Translations under genes and position numbers: made by a program
Notes under the pieces: generated by a model
What the model saw: the letters and a program-made list of their open reading frames with translations, nothing else
Database searches by the model: none
Told to the model about the DNA's origin: nothing
DNA from: an uncultured Pseudomonadota bacterium
GTDB lineage: Bacteria; Myxococcota_A; UBA796; SXON01
Length of the DNA stretch: 64,000 nt
Direction of reading: 5' to 3'
NCBI GenBank assembly: GCA_903844155.1
Contig: CAIMSU010000286.1
Span: 17,904 to 81,903 of the forward strand
Shown: in pieces, positions 37,026 to 46,452 of the stretch
Layout: every line of letters begins with the position of its first letter
How positions within the stretch are numbered: position 1 is the stretch's first letter

Positions 37026-38243
37026 ATGGTTGCTGACATGACCATCCCAGTCTGTCCCCTCCCCCGCACGATCATCGCCGGCTTTTGGCTCCTCGTCCCG
37101 CTGGCCGGCTGCGCCGAATCCCTCACCAGCGACAACGGCGTCGTCTCCATCGACTTTCCCGACGCGCACGGCCTCGCCAACCGCGTGGTCGTCGTCGGCA
37201 CGCGCCTCTGCCCCGACGTGATCACGGATGTGGCCAGCAACGAGACCGTGACCGACTGCTACACCATCCAGCCGGACGCCGCCTGGCAGGTCGCCAGCGG
37301 GTGCTACGACGCGTTGGCCGTCGGCAACGCAGCGCTCAACCTGGCGCCGCAGGATTGCACCGTCGCCGACGCACCGTTCACCGCGCAGCCCGACAGCCTG
37401 AGCGTGGATGTGCTCGCCGCTGCCGACGCGACCGCGAGCGTCCAGTGGCTGGAGGAGGTGCCCGACGAGAACGGCTTCACGATGACGACGCCCATTCCCG
37501 GCGGCATTGTTCCGGCTGACGGCGACCCGATCCGCGTCGCGACGGGCGCGTCGATGCTCCTCACCCCCGAGCTGCAGCGCACCGCCGACGGCGAGACGGT
37601 CGGCTGGGGGAGTCCGAACCTGGGTGTGACGGTGGACGGGCAGGGCGTGGCGGCGAGCTACGCGACCACAAACGGCAGCACCAACGTGCCCATCAGCGTG
37701 GCCAGCGGTGCGTCTGCCACGCTGATCTGGACGGACGGGGCGTCGTCGTGGCCGCTCACGGCGGTCGTCGCGGACGAGGGGCCGTTCACGCTGTCGAGCG
37801 TCTACGTCGGCGTCGTGGACGACCAGAATGGCGTCACTGTGCCGATCGGAGCGCGCGCAGTGGTCCTTGACGCCGCTGGCGAAATCGCGTTCGGCGCTCC
37901 CGTGACCTGGACGTCGGACATCCTCGACCTCAAGCAAGGCGTGACCGACAGCATGCCGTCGAGCGACTACGCGGAACTGTCCGACGATTGTCGCGATCCA
38001 AACACCCTCTCCGGCGAACAGCACGCCACGCTGACCGCCACGCTGGGCGACCAGACCATCACCTCGGACGTCGTCTGGACGCCCGCGCCGGGTGACGGCA
38101 GCCCGTGGGCCCCCGCCGCGACCTGCCCCGGCGCCAGCCCCGTCAGCGGCCCGGACTGCGGCTGCGCGACGACCTCGACCGGGGCGGTCAACGTCGCCGC
38201 CGCCCTCGTCGCCGGCCTCGCGCTGCTACGACGCCGTCGCTGA
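37026..38243 (+). CDS. MYXO-CTERM surface protein with N-terminal lipobox-like sequence
   Basis: The 405-residue protein has a signal sequence ending FWLLVPLAGCAESLT, which looks like a lipoprotein signal. The C terminus ends in CGCATTSTGAVNVAAALVAG followed by LALLRRRR, the MYXO-CTERM pattern of Cys-Gly-Cys, helix and Arg cluster. This tag is known to target proteins for surface attachment in myxobacteria. The middle is beta-rich without a known domain (TVDGQGVAASYATTNGSTNV, NGVTVPIGARAVVLDAAGEI). Two Cys-based anchors on one protein are unusual. Starts at 37026 and 37038 (MTIPVCPL) are both possible. The ferredoxin gene converges 15 bp away. Confidence 0.85.
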   Translation: MVADMTIPVCPLPRTIIAGFWLLVPLAGCAESLTSDNGVVSIDFPDAHGLANRVVVVGTRLCPDVITDVASNETVTDCYTIQPDAAWQVASGCYDALAVGNAALNLAPQDCTVADAPFTAQPDSLSVDVLAAADATASVQWLEEVPDENGFTMTTPIPGGIVPADGDPIRVATGASMLLTPELQRTADGETVGWGSPNLGVTVDGQGVAASYATTNGSTNVPISVASGASATLIWTDGASSWPLTAVVADEGPFTLSSVYVGVVDDQNGVTVPIGARAVVLDAAGEIAFGAPVTWTSDILDLKQGVTDSMPSSDYAELSDDCRDPNTLSGEQHATLTATLGDQTITSDVVWTPAPGDGSPWAPAATCPGASPVSGPDCGCATTSTGAVNVAAALVAGLALLRRRR

Positions 38244-38258
38244 CGGCATCGTCGCGAC

Positions 38259-38645
38259 TCAGACCACCTCGAACGCCTTGACCTTCGCGGCGCCGCCAAC
38301 CAGCTCCGCGCGACAAGCCAGTCGCAACGTGGTTGGGAAGCCGTTGTCCTTGAGCGTCCCGCGCTCGCGCGCGTCCTGCGCGGTCAGGTTCTCGGCGCCC
38401 TCGAGCACCTCGACCCGGCACGTCCCGCAGGAGGAGTCCGAGCACCCCGAGGAGATCGGGTGCTTCATCCGGCCGGAGATCGCGAGCAGCGTGCTCTCGG
38501 GCACCGACTCCGTGGCCTGCTCACCCTTGGGGCTCACGACGGTGAGCGAGACCTTCGGCGCCTCGGCCGCGGCCGCTCCCGCGCCATCGAGGGGGATGCC
38601 AAACAGGCGCTTGAGCCGACGACGGATGCCAAAGGGGGTTGCCAT
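38259..38645 (-). CDS. 2Fe-2S ferredoxin-like protein
   Basis: The 128-residue protein has a plant-type ferredoxin fold. Cluster ligands are in SSGCSDSSCGTCRVEV (Cys-x5-Cys-x2-Cys) and a fourth Cys in TLRLACRAEL. The first 30 residues (MATPFGIRRRLKRLFGIPLD) are basic and amphipathic and do not belong to the fold; they could contact a membrane or partner. It likely carries electrons in the cytoplasm to an unlinked reductase or oxygenase. The PP2C gene lies 9 bp upstream on the same strand, so the two may share a transcript. Confidence 0.9.
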   Translation of the reverse strand: MATPFGIRRRLKRLFGIPLDGAGAAAAEAPKVSLTVVSPKGEQATESVPESTLLAISGRMKHPISSGCSDSSCGTCRVEVLEGAENLTAQDARERGTLKDNGFPTTLRLACRAELVGGAAKVKAFEVV

Positions 38646-38654
38646 CGGGCCGCG

Positions 38655-39413
38655 CTAATCCGGTTCCGCCCCGCCCGCCGGCCCCGTTTCCACGTCCAGC
38701 ACGTCCACAACCAGCGCCGTCGCGTCATCCGTGCCCTTTCTGCGATCAACCTCACTGATGATCGCCTGCGCCGCGAGCGCCGGCGAAGCACCCAGCGCCC
38801 ACCACGTGTCGCGCAGCTCATCCGCAGGGACGACCTCCGTCACGCCGTCCGTCACGAGAAGGAACAGGTCGCCAGCGAACAGATCGTCGGACCACACCTG
38901 CATGACCTTCGCGACCTCCGGACCCATGCCCATGTAGGCGCCCAGCCCGCGCCCACCCCGGTGCGCCTGCGTGATCCGAAGCGTCTCCCCATGCCGGACC
39001 CGGTAGACCTGCGAATCGCCGATGTGGACGACGTTGGCGCGCCCATCGGCCAGCCACAGCAGCGACAGCGTGCATGCCGCCGAGCCCCGGGCACCCGCGC
39101 GCAGCTCCCAGTCGATCTCCGTCACCAGCTCCCGCAGGCTGTCGATGTGCGGACGCCGCTGGAAGAAGCTGTCGATCCGCGACACGGAGAGCTCCGCCGC
39201 CTCGCGCCCCCGCGGCACTGTGCTGACTCCGTCGCAGATGATGAACAGGGCACCACGCCGCGCCGCTGCGATGTACGGATGGCTCCCGTCGAGGATGCGA
39301 AAGCGGTCTTCGTTCTGGGCGTGCCGAGGGCTTTTTCGGGTGGCGGCCGCTGCGGACGTGAGCGGGAGGGTGCCGGAGACGACGGGGGCCTCCGGCGGCG
39401 GCACCGAGACCAT
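38655..39413 (-). CDS. PP2C-family protein serine/threonine phosphatase
   Basis: PP2C enzymes dephosphorylate targets of Hanks-type kinases using two metals. The 252-residue protein from the ATG at 39413 shows HAQNEDRFRILDGSHPYIA (metal-binding Asp region), ALFIICDGVSTVPRGREAAE (the DG motif), GSAACTLSLLWLADGRANVV, HIGDSQVYRVRHGETLRITQ (GDS motif) and FLLVTDGVTEVVPADELRD with RRKGTDDATALVVDV (final Asp). A GTG start at 39473 would add 20 unconserved residues. It is downstream of a MYXO-CTERM gene and upstream of the ferredoxin. A natural partner would be the kinase at 12605, though unlinked. Confidence 0.9.
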   Translation of the reverse strand: MVSVPPPEAPVVSGTLPLTSAAAATRKSPRHAQNEDRFRILDGSHPYIAAARRGALFIICDGVSTVPRGREAAELSVSRIDSFFQRRPHIDSLRELVTEIDWELRAGARGSAACTLSLLWLADGRANVVHIGDSQVYRVRHGETLRITQAHRGGRGLGAYMGMGPEVAKVMQVWSDDLFAGDLFLLVTDGVTEVVPADELRDTWWALGASPALAAQAIISEVDRRKGTDDATALVVDVLDVETGPAGGAEPD

Positions 39414-39475
39414 GCTCGGCCGCAGGCGGCTGTCCGGCGGAAGCGTGCTCGGGTGCAGGGCCCTGCGTGCCACGG

Positions 39476-40762
39476 TCAGCCGGGCGCGCTGGAGGAGCGA
39501 CGACGAAGGATCAGCGCGGCGAATCCGACGAGCGCGACCGCGGTCCACGCCCCTCCGCCTTCCACGCTCGAACAGCCGCAGGAGCTGGTCTTCGCGGTGA
39601 CCGTGCCCGTGTCCTGCCCGACGTCCGAGCCCGTGTCCGGCACCGTCCCCGACGCCGTGAGCGGGATGTGCACCTCGGGCTGGCCGGGGTCGTTGCTCAT
39701 GAGGACGAGGTCCGCGGTGACGTCGCCGGAAGCGGTCGGGGCGTACGTGACGACGAGGCCGTCCTCCGTCCCCGGCATCGCGTCAAACGTTGTTGGGAAT
39801 ACGGTAAAGTCCGAGCTGCCCTGGATCGTCGCCGTGCCGTAGGCCGAGAGACTGCCGTCGTTGCCGATGGGAACGTCGAGGTCCGCGATCTGGCCGACGT
39901 TGACGGCACCCATGTCTGCCTGGTCGATGCCGACGGTGAGCAGCGGGAGCGGGAACGAGGGCTGGATCGCTGGGAAATCCTGGAGGAAGCTGTCCGTCAG
40001 CACGTTGAACGGGATGTCGAAGGAGGCGACGGTGACGCACCCGAACACCGACGCGCAGGCCGAGATCGAGGGGGTGAGGATGACGGCGAGGTTCGCGTCC
40101 CAGGCGCCGGTGTAGGTCGTGTCGACGGGGTAGTCGCCGACGGCCTCGTAGGTGACGGGCGTGACGGCGTCCTCGACCGTGCAGACGCCGTCATTCGCGG
40201 CGATCTGGGCGCCAGAGAAGCCGACGGTCACGTCCGTGCTCAAGTCCGCGCTGAACGTGAGCGAGAGGCCGACGAAGATGTCGTAGGTGTACGTGATGAG
40301 GTTGTTGGCGACACCCGGGTCCTCGACCTGCACGCTGTCGACGGTGCCGTCGGACTTGGCGAGGAGGAACGGGTCGAAGAACTTGGTGCCGGAGAAGCTG
40401 AGCGTGCGCCGGTCGATCTCGAACGTGCCGTAGTAGCCGTAGTCGGAGAGGTCGACGGCAACGTCCGTGACGGCGTCCAGCGAGGCGTCGAGCAGGAAGA
40501 TGCCGGTTCCCGGCCGCCCCGTGAACTTCAGGAGCAACGCATCCGGCCAGGAGAGGTCGGCGTCGCCCTCCATCGACACGTCGGCGCCGCCGTTGGCCTC
40601 GATCGAAAAGCCGACTTGAAGCGGCGAGCCGGCGGGCACGAACCCGGTGGAGTACTCGGCGTTCGAGAAAATCTTGGCCGTATCGGCCAATTGGACGGGC
40701 TGCGTGTCCGAGTCGAAGGCGCGCGCGGGACCGGCGGTCAGAAGCAGGGCGAGGAGGGTCAT
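39476..40762 (-). CDS. MYXO-CTERM secreted protein
   Basis: The 428-residue protein has a signal peptide (MTLLALLLTAGPARAFDSDT) and a long beta-rich body (FSIEANGGADVSMEGDADLS, YTYDIFVGLSLTFSADLSTD, TASGDVTADLVLMSNDPGQP). A Ser/Thr/Asp linker with TGSDVGQDTG leads to SCGCSSVEGGGAWTAVALVG and FAALILRRR. The last part is the MYXO-CTERM tag. The segment TYAPTASGDVTADLVLMSND before the linker resembles the HYDIN/choice-of-anchor-type Ig-like domains common on myxobacterial surfaces. Function is unknown. The large membrane protein gene ends 19 bp upstream, so transcription may be shared. Confidence 0.88.
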   Translation of the reverse strand: MTLLALLLTAGPARAFDSDTQPVQLADTAKIFSNAEYSTGFVPAGSPLQVGFSIEANGGADVSMEGDADLSWPDALLLKFTGRPGTGIFLLDASLDAVTDVAVDLSDYGYYGTFEIDRRTLSFSGTKFFDPFLLAKSDGTVDSVQVEDPGVANNLITYTYDIFVGLSLTFSADLSTDVTVGFSGAQIAANDGVCTVEDAVTPVTYEAVGDYPVDTTYTGAWDANLAVILTPSISACASVFGCVTVASFDIPFNVLTDSFLQDFPAIQPSFPLPLLTVGIDQADMGAVNVGQIADLDVPIGNDGSLSAYGTATIQGSSDFTVFPTTFDAMPGTEDGLVVTYAPTASGDVTADLVLMSNDPGQPEVHIPLTASGTVPDTGSDVGQDTGTVTAKTSSCGCSSVEGGGAWTAVALVGFAALILRRRSSSAPG

Positions 40763-40781
40763 GGTCCCCGAGTGTACTACA

Positions 40782-42758
40782 TCAGGGGCCCGGCGGCGGC
40801 AGCACGCCTTGCGGCGCGACCTTCGTTCCGGGCGCAGGCGCGGGCGGCGCGCCCGTTCCTGGCGCGGGAGGTCCAGGAACGGGCGCTGCTCCGGGCGCAT
40901 CCGCCGGCGGCGTCGCTGGCGCCATCTGGCTCGGCGGAGGCGGCGAAACCCCCCGCTGGGCGGCCTTGTCCTGCTCCGGGTACTGCGCCCCCATCTTCGG
41001 TCGACCGAGTGCATCGACCGCCGCCTCGTGCTCGGCGCGCCACGCAGCCCCCTCCTCCTCCGTCGCCTGCACCTCCGGCACCGTCCAGACCAGGGCAACC
41101 TCGGATTGCTCAGGTTCGCCACACAGATTAGAGAGCAGGTTGATCACCTCGGCCAGTCCGCTCACCCCCGGCCCGTGCGTGAGCAGCAACTTGTCGAACC
41201 CGCGGTCGCGGATGAGCCAGAGATCGCGCCGGTACTGATCGATCGAGGCCTTTCCCGGGTGGTTCACGGCGCGCATGAGCGGCAGCGGCAGCGCCCACAA
41301 CAGGCCGTCCGGCGACCAGAAGTCCATCCGCTCGATGGGGATGATGTCAAAGCGCCGCTGCATCGCGATCTGGGCGGCGATCGCCCGGGATCGGCCCTCA
41401 GCGTCCTTGTTCGCGAGCAACATGCTCGGGTCGAAGGCGCGGAGGCGCAGGAACGGGGTGATGTTGAGGACGCCGGCGTCGCTGGTGTCCGCGGTCAGGC
41501 CCTGCACGTCGGGCAGCGCGAACATCTCGCGCGGCCAGGGGACGAGGTCGTGCGCGACCATGTCGACGCACGCGAGCGGCACCAAAAACAGCGTCCACCG
41601 CCAGCGTGACGCCGAGGCTGCGGCGGCTGGGAGTGCGACGGCGGACAAAGCCAGGAACCGGGCTGGGAAATTGATGGGGTCGGCGTAGTAGCCGAGGTAG
41701 TGGTTCACCCACGCCAACGGCAGGATGATGCGGGAGCCCCACGGCTTCCAGATCTCGCCGTTCAACCACACGACCGTCCCGAGCGAGAGCAGCACCCCGG
41801 CCCCGGCGACCGCCAGCCAGGGTCCGGCGCGACGGGGTTGAGCGTAGGTGCCCAGAAGCGCGAGCGCGAGCGTGCCCCACCCGAGGTAGCGCCCGCCCGT
41901 GTAGGCGTTGAGCTGCCGATCGATGTGGTCGCGGTCGCCATCCCGCCATTCCACGAGCTGCTGGGGCTCGGCGGCGGCGTTCTCGAACGTCTCCAACGGG
42001 CGAGTGCGTACCCACTCGGAGAACGTGAGCGAATCGCGGTCGTCGTCCGGGTCGTAGGTCTTTGAGAAGGCGTGGAACGGCGCGATGACGAGGCCGGCGG
42101 AGACGATGGCGGTCGCCGCGTAGCGCGGGAAGAGATCGCGGTGGCGACGGAAGGTCACGAGCGCGTGCACCAGCACGCCCGTCGCCAGGAAGAACCCAAG
42201 GTAGAAGCAGGATACCATCGCGCCGACCAGCGTGGCGCCGAGCGCGCCGAACCACTTCCAGTCCCGCGTCCGCTGCGCCTCCAGCAGGCACCCGAACCCG
42301 AGCGGCAGCCACCACACTTCCCGCAGCTCACCGATGCCAACGTGCAGGGTGAACGCGACGAACGCGCTGCACTGGCTCAGCGCCCCCGCCATCATCGCGC
42401 CGCGCATCCGAAAGGAGATGACCTCCCCGAGCCAGCCCGCGCAGACGCCAAGCAGCGTGAGGTGCGCGATGGCCAGCAGGTTTGAGAGCGCCACGGGCGT
42501 AACAGGCAGCAACGCCGCGAAAATGCCGTTCAGCGGCTCGATCGGGTAGAGATCCATCCCGGATGGGAACCCGACCCAGTTCGTGTGCAGCCCCCAGGTC
42601 CCATGCAGCACTTCCTGCCGCATCCACCACAGGTTCCACACGTGCTTGATGCCGTCGCCGTCTACACTCCCGAGCGCCTGGTACATCGTGACTGGCGCTG
42701 GCCAGGTCAGAAAGAGCGCCAGCGCGAGCGACTGGAGGAAGAGATAGAGCCGGGGCAC
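40782..42758 (-). CDS. Large polytopic membrane protein (glycosyltransferase-like, GT-C type possible)
   Basis: From the GTG at 42758 (AGGA six bases upstream) the protein has 658 residues. It starts MPRLYLFLQSLALALFLTWP, followed by a long hydrophilic loop with GDGIKHVWNLWWMRQEVLHG, an acidic-aromatic first loop seen in GT-C glycosyltransferases. About nine more hydrophobic segments are visible, e.g. FYLGFFLATGVLVHALVTF and GPWLAVAGAGVLLSLGTVVW. The C-terminal 200 residues form a soluble domain with a final Pro/Ala-rich tail (PPPPSQMAPATPPADAPG). Transfer of a sugar or lipid-linked group across the membrane is likely but not demonstrated. The divergent RluA gene begins 41 bp away. Confidence 0.8.
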   Translation of the reverse strand: MPRLYLFLQSLALALFLTWPAPVTMYQALGSVDGDGIKHVWNLWWMRQEVLHGTWGLHTNWVGFPSGMDLYPIEPLNGIFAALLPVTPVALSNLLAIAHLTLLGVCAGWLGEVISFRMRGAMMAGALSQCSAFVAFTLHVGIGELREVWWLPLGFGCLLEAQRTRDWKWFGALGATLVGAMVSCFYLGFFLATGVLVHALVTFRRHRDLFPRYAATAIVSAGLVIAPFHAFSKTYDPDDDRDSLTFSEWVRTRPLETFENAAAEPQQLVEWRDGDRDHIDRQLNAYTGGRYLGWGTLALALLGTYAQPRRAGPWLAVAGAGVLLSLGTVVWLNGEIWKPWGSRIILPLAWVNHYLGYYADPINFPARFLALSAVALPAAAASASRWRWTLFLVPLACVDMVAHDLVPWPREMFALPDVQGLTADTSDAGVLNITPFLRLRAFDPSMLLANKDAEGRSRAIAAQIAMQRRFDIIPIERMDFWSPDGLLWALPLPLMRAVNHPGKASIDQYRRDLWLIRDRGFDKLLLTHGPGVSGLAEVINLLSNLCGEPEQSEVALVWTVPEVQATEEEGAAWRAEHEAAVDALGRPKMGAQYPEQDKAAQRGVSPPPPSQMAPATPPADAPGAAPVPGPPAPGTGAPPAPAPGTKVAPQGVLPPPGP

Positions 42759-42798
42759 CGCGCATCCTACCCCGCCGCACCCATCCGGCGAGCCGAGC

Positions 42799-43497
42799 AT
42801 GACCCCTCACCTCCTCGCCCCCGCGGCCCCGCTTCCGGCGCCCACAAGCGACGCTGCGCGCTGCACATTCCTGTGGAAGCCCGCCGGCTTGCCCGTGTTT
42901 GCACCGCACGGCGAGCCCGACGGACCAAGCCTGCTTTCGTGGTGGCAAGCGCAGCCGGGGTTCCCGCCGGACCCGTTCCCGCCTGGCTTTGAGGGCGGGA
43001 TCGCGCACCGCCTCGACACGGCCACCAGCGGGCTGGTGCTGGTGGCGCGTACTCCGGAGGCGCTCGTCCACCTCCGCGCGCAGTTCTCAAGGAGCGAGCT
43101 TCGGAAATTCTACGTCTTCCGCTCGCGCTCGGGCCCGTCAGCGCCCGTGACCGTCGAGACCCCGCTCGGCCACCACCCCAAGAACACCCGCAAGATGGTC
43201 GTCGCCGACCGCCCCTACCGACGTTGCCGCGGCAAGTGGTACCCGGCCTGGAGCCGTTTCACGTGGCTACGCGCGGACCCGGACGTCCCCGATTGCGGCC
43301 TCTGGCAAGCGGAGATCCGGACGGGTGTGATGCACCAGATCCGCGCGCACGCGCTGTCCGCCGGCATCCCCCTCGTCGGCGACCCGCTCTACGGCCAACC
43401 CGGTGCCGTCGGCGACTACCTCCTCCACCACGCCCGCGTCGTGTTCGGCGACGGGTCCGGGAGCCCGGAAGCCCCGCTGCCGACGGGCGAAGGTTAG
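42799..43497 (+). CDS. RluA-family pseudouridine synthase
   Basis: RluA-type enzymes isomerise uridine to pseudouridine in rRNA or tRNA. The 232-residue protein has the catalytic motif HRLDTATSGLVLVA near residue 70 (catalytic Asp in HRLD) and the companion motifs FYVFRSRSG, RTGVMHQIRAHALSAGIPLV and GDPLYGQPG. No S4 domain is present. The length and the motifs fit the RsuA/RluA superfamily branch without an S4 domain; the target base is not predictable. The next gene begins 8 bp after its stop, giving a three-gene unit with psd. Confidence 0.92.
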   Translation: MTPHLLAPAAPLPAPTSDAARCTFLWKPAGLPVFAPHGEPDGPSLLSWWQAQPGFPPDPFPPGFEGGIAHRLDTATSGLVLVARTPEALVHLRAQFSRSELRKFYVFRSRSGPSAPVTVETPLGHHPKNTRKMVVADRPYRRCRGKWYPAWSRFTWLRADPDVPDCGLWQAEIRTGVMHQIRAHALSAGIPLVGDPLYGQPGAVGDYLLHHARVVFGDGSGSPEAPLPTGEG

Positions 43498-43505
43498 CCC
43501 CTCCC

Positions 43506-44354
43506 ATGTCCTGGTTTGACCGGAACCGCGGCGAGACAGCGCCCCGCGAGGCATTTGATGCGCTCACCGCCGCCTTCGCACGCAGCGGGCTCGAAGCCGC
43601 GCTCCAGCAGCTCTGTGGCCCTCCGGGGTTACGCCGGTTTGTCGTACGCTTTCAGGACACGTCCCGGGGCCTGCGAGTCACCCGACTTGAGAGCGAGCCG
43701 GTGAAAGGGGGCGGCGGTCCACCCCCGCCGCAGACCGCCACGAGCGCCCTCCCCGCCGTCGAACGCGCCCTCGCCGGCCTGCGCAAGGCCCTCCCGGCCC
43801 CGTTCAGCTTCGATCGCGGCGCCATCGGCGTTGTGGTCGACCGCGACGAGAAGAAGGCCCCGACCCTCGACGTGACCCTGCGCCTCGACGAGGACGGCGA
43901 CGCCTACGCCCTCGGAACGCTCCGCCAGCCGAAGGGCCCGGGTGTCGCTGTCGAGCAGCCCGGCTACCTCGCCACCGTCTCCGCCTGGGCCGAGCAGGCC
44001 AGCCGCGTCCGCTCAGGATGGAAAATGTGCCGGGGCGCCCAGACCTTCGCCATCGAGGGGAGCCGGTTGAGCATCCACACGCCGTCGCCCTACGAAGGTG
44101 AGGATGGCACCACCGAGAGCCTTGTGGTCACGGTGCTCGGCACGTGGGACGCCCGAAACGGCGATTTCGTCTGGCTGGTCGAGAAGCCGGTCGGCGACGA
44201 GGCGCCGTTCGTGGAGCCGGAGCTCTCGCTCACGCTTGGGCAGGTCGCCGAGCTGATGGCGTTGGCTGCGGCGAAGCTCGGCGCAATGGGCGTCTTTCAA
44301 GGCGAGACGGGGGGTGACGTCGCGCCCCGCACCGTCTTCGCGGCGATCCGATGA
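43506..44354 (+). CDS. Hypothetical protein between RluA and psd
   Basis: The 282-residue protein starts at the ATG at 43506 (MSWFDRNRGETAPREAFDAL), 8 bp after the RluA stop. Its stop overlaps psd (ATGA). It has no signal or transmembrane segment. It looks like two alpha/beta domains with segments such as ALQQLCGPPGLRRFVVRFQD, APTLDVTLRLDEDGDAYALG, ESLVVTVLGTWDARNGDFVW and LTLGQVAELMALAAAKLGAM. The TESLVVTVLGTWDARNGDFVW region recalls DUF6882-type proteins, but I cannot confirm this. Translational linkage to psd suggests a role with membrane lipids or just shared expression. Confidence 0.78.
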   Translation: MSWFDRNRGETAPREAFDALTAAFARSGLEAALQQLCGPPGLRRFVVRFQDTSRGLRVTRLESEPVKGGGGPPPPQTATSALPAVERALAGLRKALPAPFSFDRGAIGVVVDRDEKKAPTLDVTLRLDEDGDAYALGTLRQPKGPGVAVEQPGYLATVSAWAEQASRVRSGWKMCRGAQTFAIEGSRLSIHTPSPYEGEDGTTESLVVTVLGTWDARNGDFVWLVEKPVGDEAPFVEPELSLTLGQVAELMALAAAKLGAMGVFQGETGGDVAPRTVFAAIR

Positions 44355-45175
44355 AGGACGCGCTCATCGTCTCGCTGCTCTCCGCGGTGCCGAAAAAGCT
44401 CGTTGCGCGCTGGATGGGCGTGTTCGGCCGTACCCGGTTCCCGGCGATGATCCAACAGCTCATCCTGCGTGCGTACGTCGCCAAGTACGGCCCGAACCTG
44501 GATGAGTGTGAAGGAACGCTCGCGGACTACGACAGCCTGACGGCGTTCTTCACCCGCGCGCTGCGCCCCGGCGCCCGGCCCGTCGACGCCGCGCCCGACA
44601 GCATCGTCTCCCCCGCCGACGGCGTCTGCTCCCGAGTCGGTGACGTCGTGAACGGGCGCATTCCGCAGGCCGACGGCATCGACTACGGCGTCGCCGAGCT
44701 GCTCGACGAGCCCTTCGAGGATGCCCGCTACGCCGTGATCTACCTGTCGCCGAAGGACTACCATCGGGTCCACACCCCGCGCGAAGGGCGGGTCACACGG
44801 TACCGGTACCTTCCGGGGCGGCTGTGGCCCGTGTTCCCCGCCGCGACCCGCCGAATTCGGGACCTGTTCGCCCGGAATGAGCGCCTTGTGAGCTGGATGG
44901 ACACGGACGCCGGGCCCATCGCCGTGGTCATGGTCGGCGCGTTCGGGGTCGGGCGAATCAAGACGGTCTACAACGACGTCGTCGCCAACGATGGGGGCCT
45001 GGCGAGCGCCGGAGATGTCGACCACGCCCTTGGTCGAGCCGCCGAGCTTGGCCGATTTGAGCTCGGTTCGACGGTCGTGCTCATCGTGCCGCGCGCCGTG
45101 CGCTGGGAGGTGACGCCGGGCGCTGTCGTCCGGCTCGGCGAGCGCATCGGCAGCATCGCGCCCCAGGGGGACTGA
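44351..45175 (+). CDS. psd: Phosphatidylserine decarboxylase
   Basis: Psd makes phosphatidylethanolamine from phosphatidylserine at the inner membrane. The 274-residue proenzyme self-cleaves to form a pyruvoyl group: the motif ELGSTVVLI places cleavage between Gly239 and Ser240, leaving a 35-residue alpha chain. Other marks are SPADGVCSRVGDV (the conserved Asp of the catalytic triad), SPKDYHRVHTPREGRVTRYR (catalytic His region) and VGAFGVGRIKTVYND. The size and order match the family. Its start overlaps the previous gene by ATGA. Confidence 0.97.
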   Translation: MKDALIVSLLSAVPKKLVARWMGVFGRTRFPAMIQQLILRAYVAKYGPNLDECEGTLADYDSLTAFFTRALRPGARPVDAAPDSIVSPADGVCSRVGDVVNGRIPQADGIDYGVAELLDEPFEDARYAVIYLSPKDYHRVHTPREGRVTRYRYLPGRLWPVFPAATRRIRDLFARNERLVSWMDTDAGPIAVVMVGAFGVGRIKTVYNDVVANDGGLASAGDVDHALGRAAELGRFELGSTVVLIVPRAVRWEVTPGAVVRLGERIGSIAPQGD

Positions 45176-45270
45176 AAAACTTGGTGCCCGATGACCGAAG
45201 CGTGCGACACTAACGGATAGGCTGTCGCCTGCGCGCGCACTGCCCGCCTCTACAGCCACCCGGAGCACGA

Positions 45271-46419
45271 ATGACCTTCTCTCGCACCCTCGCCGCCAGC
45301 CGGCTTGCTGTCATTGCCGTCGTCGCGCTCGCCGCAGCAGCCCCCGCGCACGCATCGTCGGAGTTGCTCTGGTCCTACGACTCTTTTGGCGACACGGTCT
45401 CGGGCACCGACGGGTGGGCCGGCGATTACACGCCCGATCAGTGGGGCGGCTTCGACTACGGCGGTCACACCTGGGCCTACCCGCTCACGGACGAGGCCGG
45501 CGGCAACTGGTTCGACGACGCGCCGATCTCCAACTGGATGACCAACGCGGCGGCCCCGGTGTTCGACGGGCAGTTTGACTGGACCGCGTTCATCTCCGAC
45601 GACGACGCCATCGGCGGTGTGATCGGGCAAGGCGACTCCAAGGCCTGGCTCGTCATCATCTGCGGCGACCGGAGCGGGAGCTCCTGCCCGACCGACAACG
45701 CGGGCGAGGTCGTCCTCCTCCAGATCACGAAGGGCCACGACGCCGTGGTGCTCGCCACCACGCACGACAGCTACCCGGCGGACACGCCGTTTGACATGCA
45801 CATGTCCTCGGACAACGGCGTGCTGACCGCCTGGTCGGACGACGTCGGCTGGTCGCTCTCGGGCGCCATCGCCGAGGGCACGCAGATGGATCGGGTCGGG
45901 TTCTACGCCTACAATTGCGGTGGCATCCAGGGGCGCGCGGCCGGCTGCGCATTCAGCGAACCCGCGGTGTACGCGCTCGACGACGACAACGACAACGTCA
46001 TCAACGACCTCGACAACTGCGAGGACGTGGCCAACGCCACCCAGGCCGACCAGGACAACGACGGCATCGGCGATGCCTGCGACAACTGCCCGACCGTGTC
46101 GAACGCCGACCAGGCCGACGCGAACAACAACGGCGTCGGCGACGCGTGCGAAGGCGGTGACACCGACACGGACACCGACACCGATACCGACACCGACACC
46201 GACTCGGATACCGACACGGATACCGACTCGGACACGGACGCGGACGCGGACACCGACACGGACTCCGGCGGCCACGACTCCTCCGGGACCATCGACACCT
46301 CGACGTTCACGCCGCTCAAGACCTCGGGCTCCTGTGGCTGCGCCACCGCCCCGGAGTCGGGCATCGCCGGCCTCCTGATCGCCGCCGGTGCCATCTTCGC
46401 CAGCCGTCGCCGCAAGTAG
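45271..46419 (+). CDS. MYXO-CTERM protein with thrombospondin type 3 calcium-binding repeats
   Basis: The 382-residue protein has a signal peptide ending AAPAHA and a beta-rich N-terminal domain of about 200 residues ([40 protein letters not shown]). Two TSP type 3 repeats follow ([16 protein letters not shown] and [16 protein letters not shown]), which bind Ca2+. The linker is a run of alternating Asp-Thr, encoded by a GAC-ACC type microsatellite (46159-46266). The tail [29 protein letters not shown] is MYXO-CTERM. A surface-exposed Ca2+-stabilised protein is expected. GGAG sits five bases before the ATG. Confidence 0.92.
   Translation: MTFSRTLAASRLAVIAVVALAAAAPAHASSELLWSYDSFGDTVSGTDGWAGDYTPDQWGGFDYGGHTWAYPLTDEAGGNWFDDAPISNWMTNAAAPVFDGQFDWTAFISDDDAIGGVIGQGDSKAWLVIICGDRSGSSCPTDNAGEVVLLQITKGHDAVVLATTHDSYPADTPFDMHMSSDNGVLTAWSDDVGWSLSGAIAEGTQMDRVGFYAYNCGGIQGRAAGCAFSEPAVYALDDDNDNVINDLDNCEDVANATQADQDNDGIGDACDNCPTVSNADQADANNNGVGDACEGGDTDTDTDTDTDTDTDSDTDTDTDSDTDADADTDTDSGGHDSSGTIDTSTFTPLKTSGSCGCATAPESGIAGLLIAAGAIFASRRRK
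46159..46266 (+). repeat. Asp-Thr/Ser/Ala codon microsatellite in the MYXO-CTERM gene
   Basis: Codons alternate GAC/GAT with ACC/ACG/TCG/GCG for about 36 codons. The simple repeat forms the flexible acidic linker before the sorting tag and is likely to vary in length between strains. Confidence 0.8.
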
Positions 46420-46452
46420 GCGCGTCCGCCCGGGTTACCCGGCCGGACCACC

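Noticed and set aside
36173..37036. Collagen-like open frame with PAGPPGPPG repeats
   Set aside because: It is a frame shadow of the 45-bp repeats in the WxxGxW gene, whose true frame has a signal peptide and the repeat motifs.
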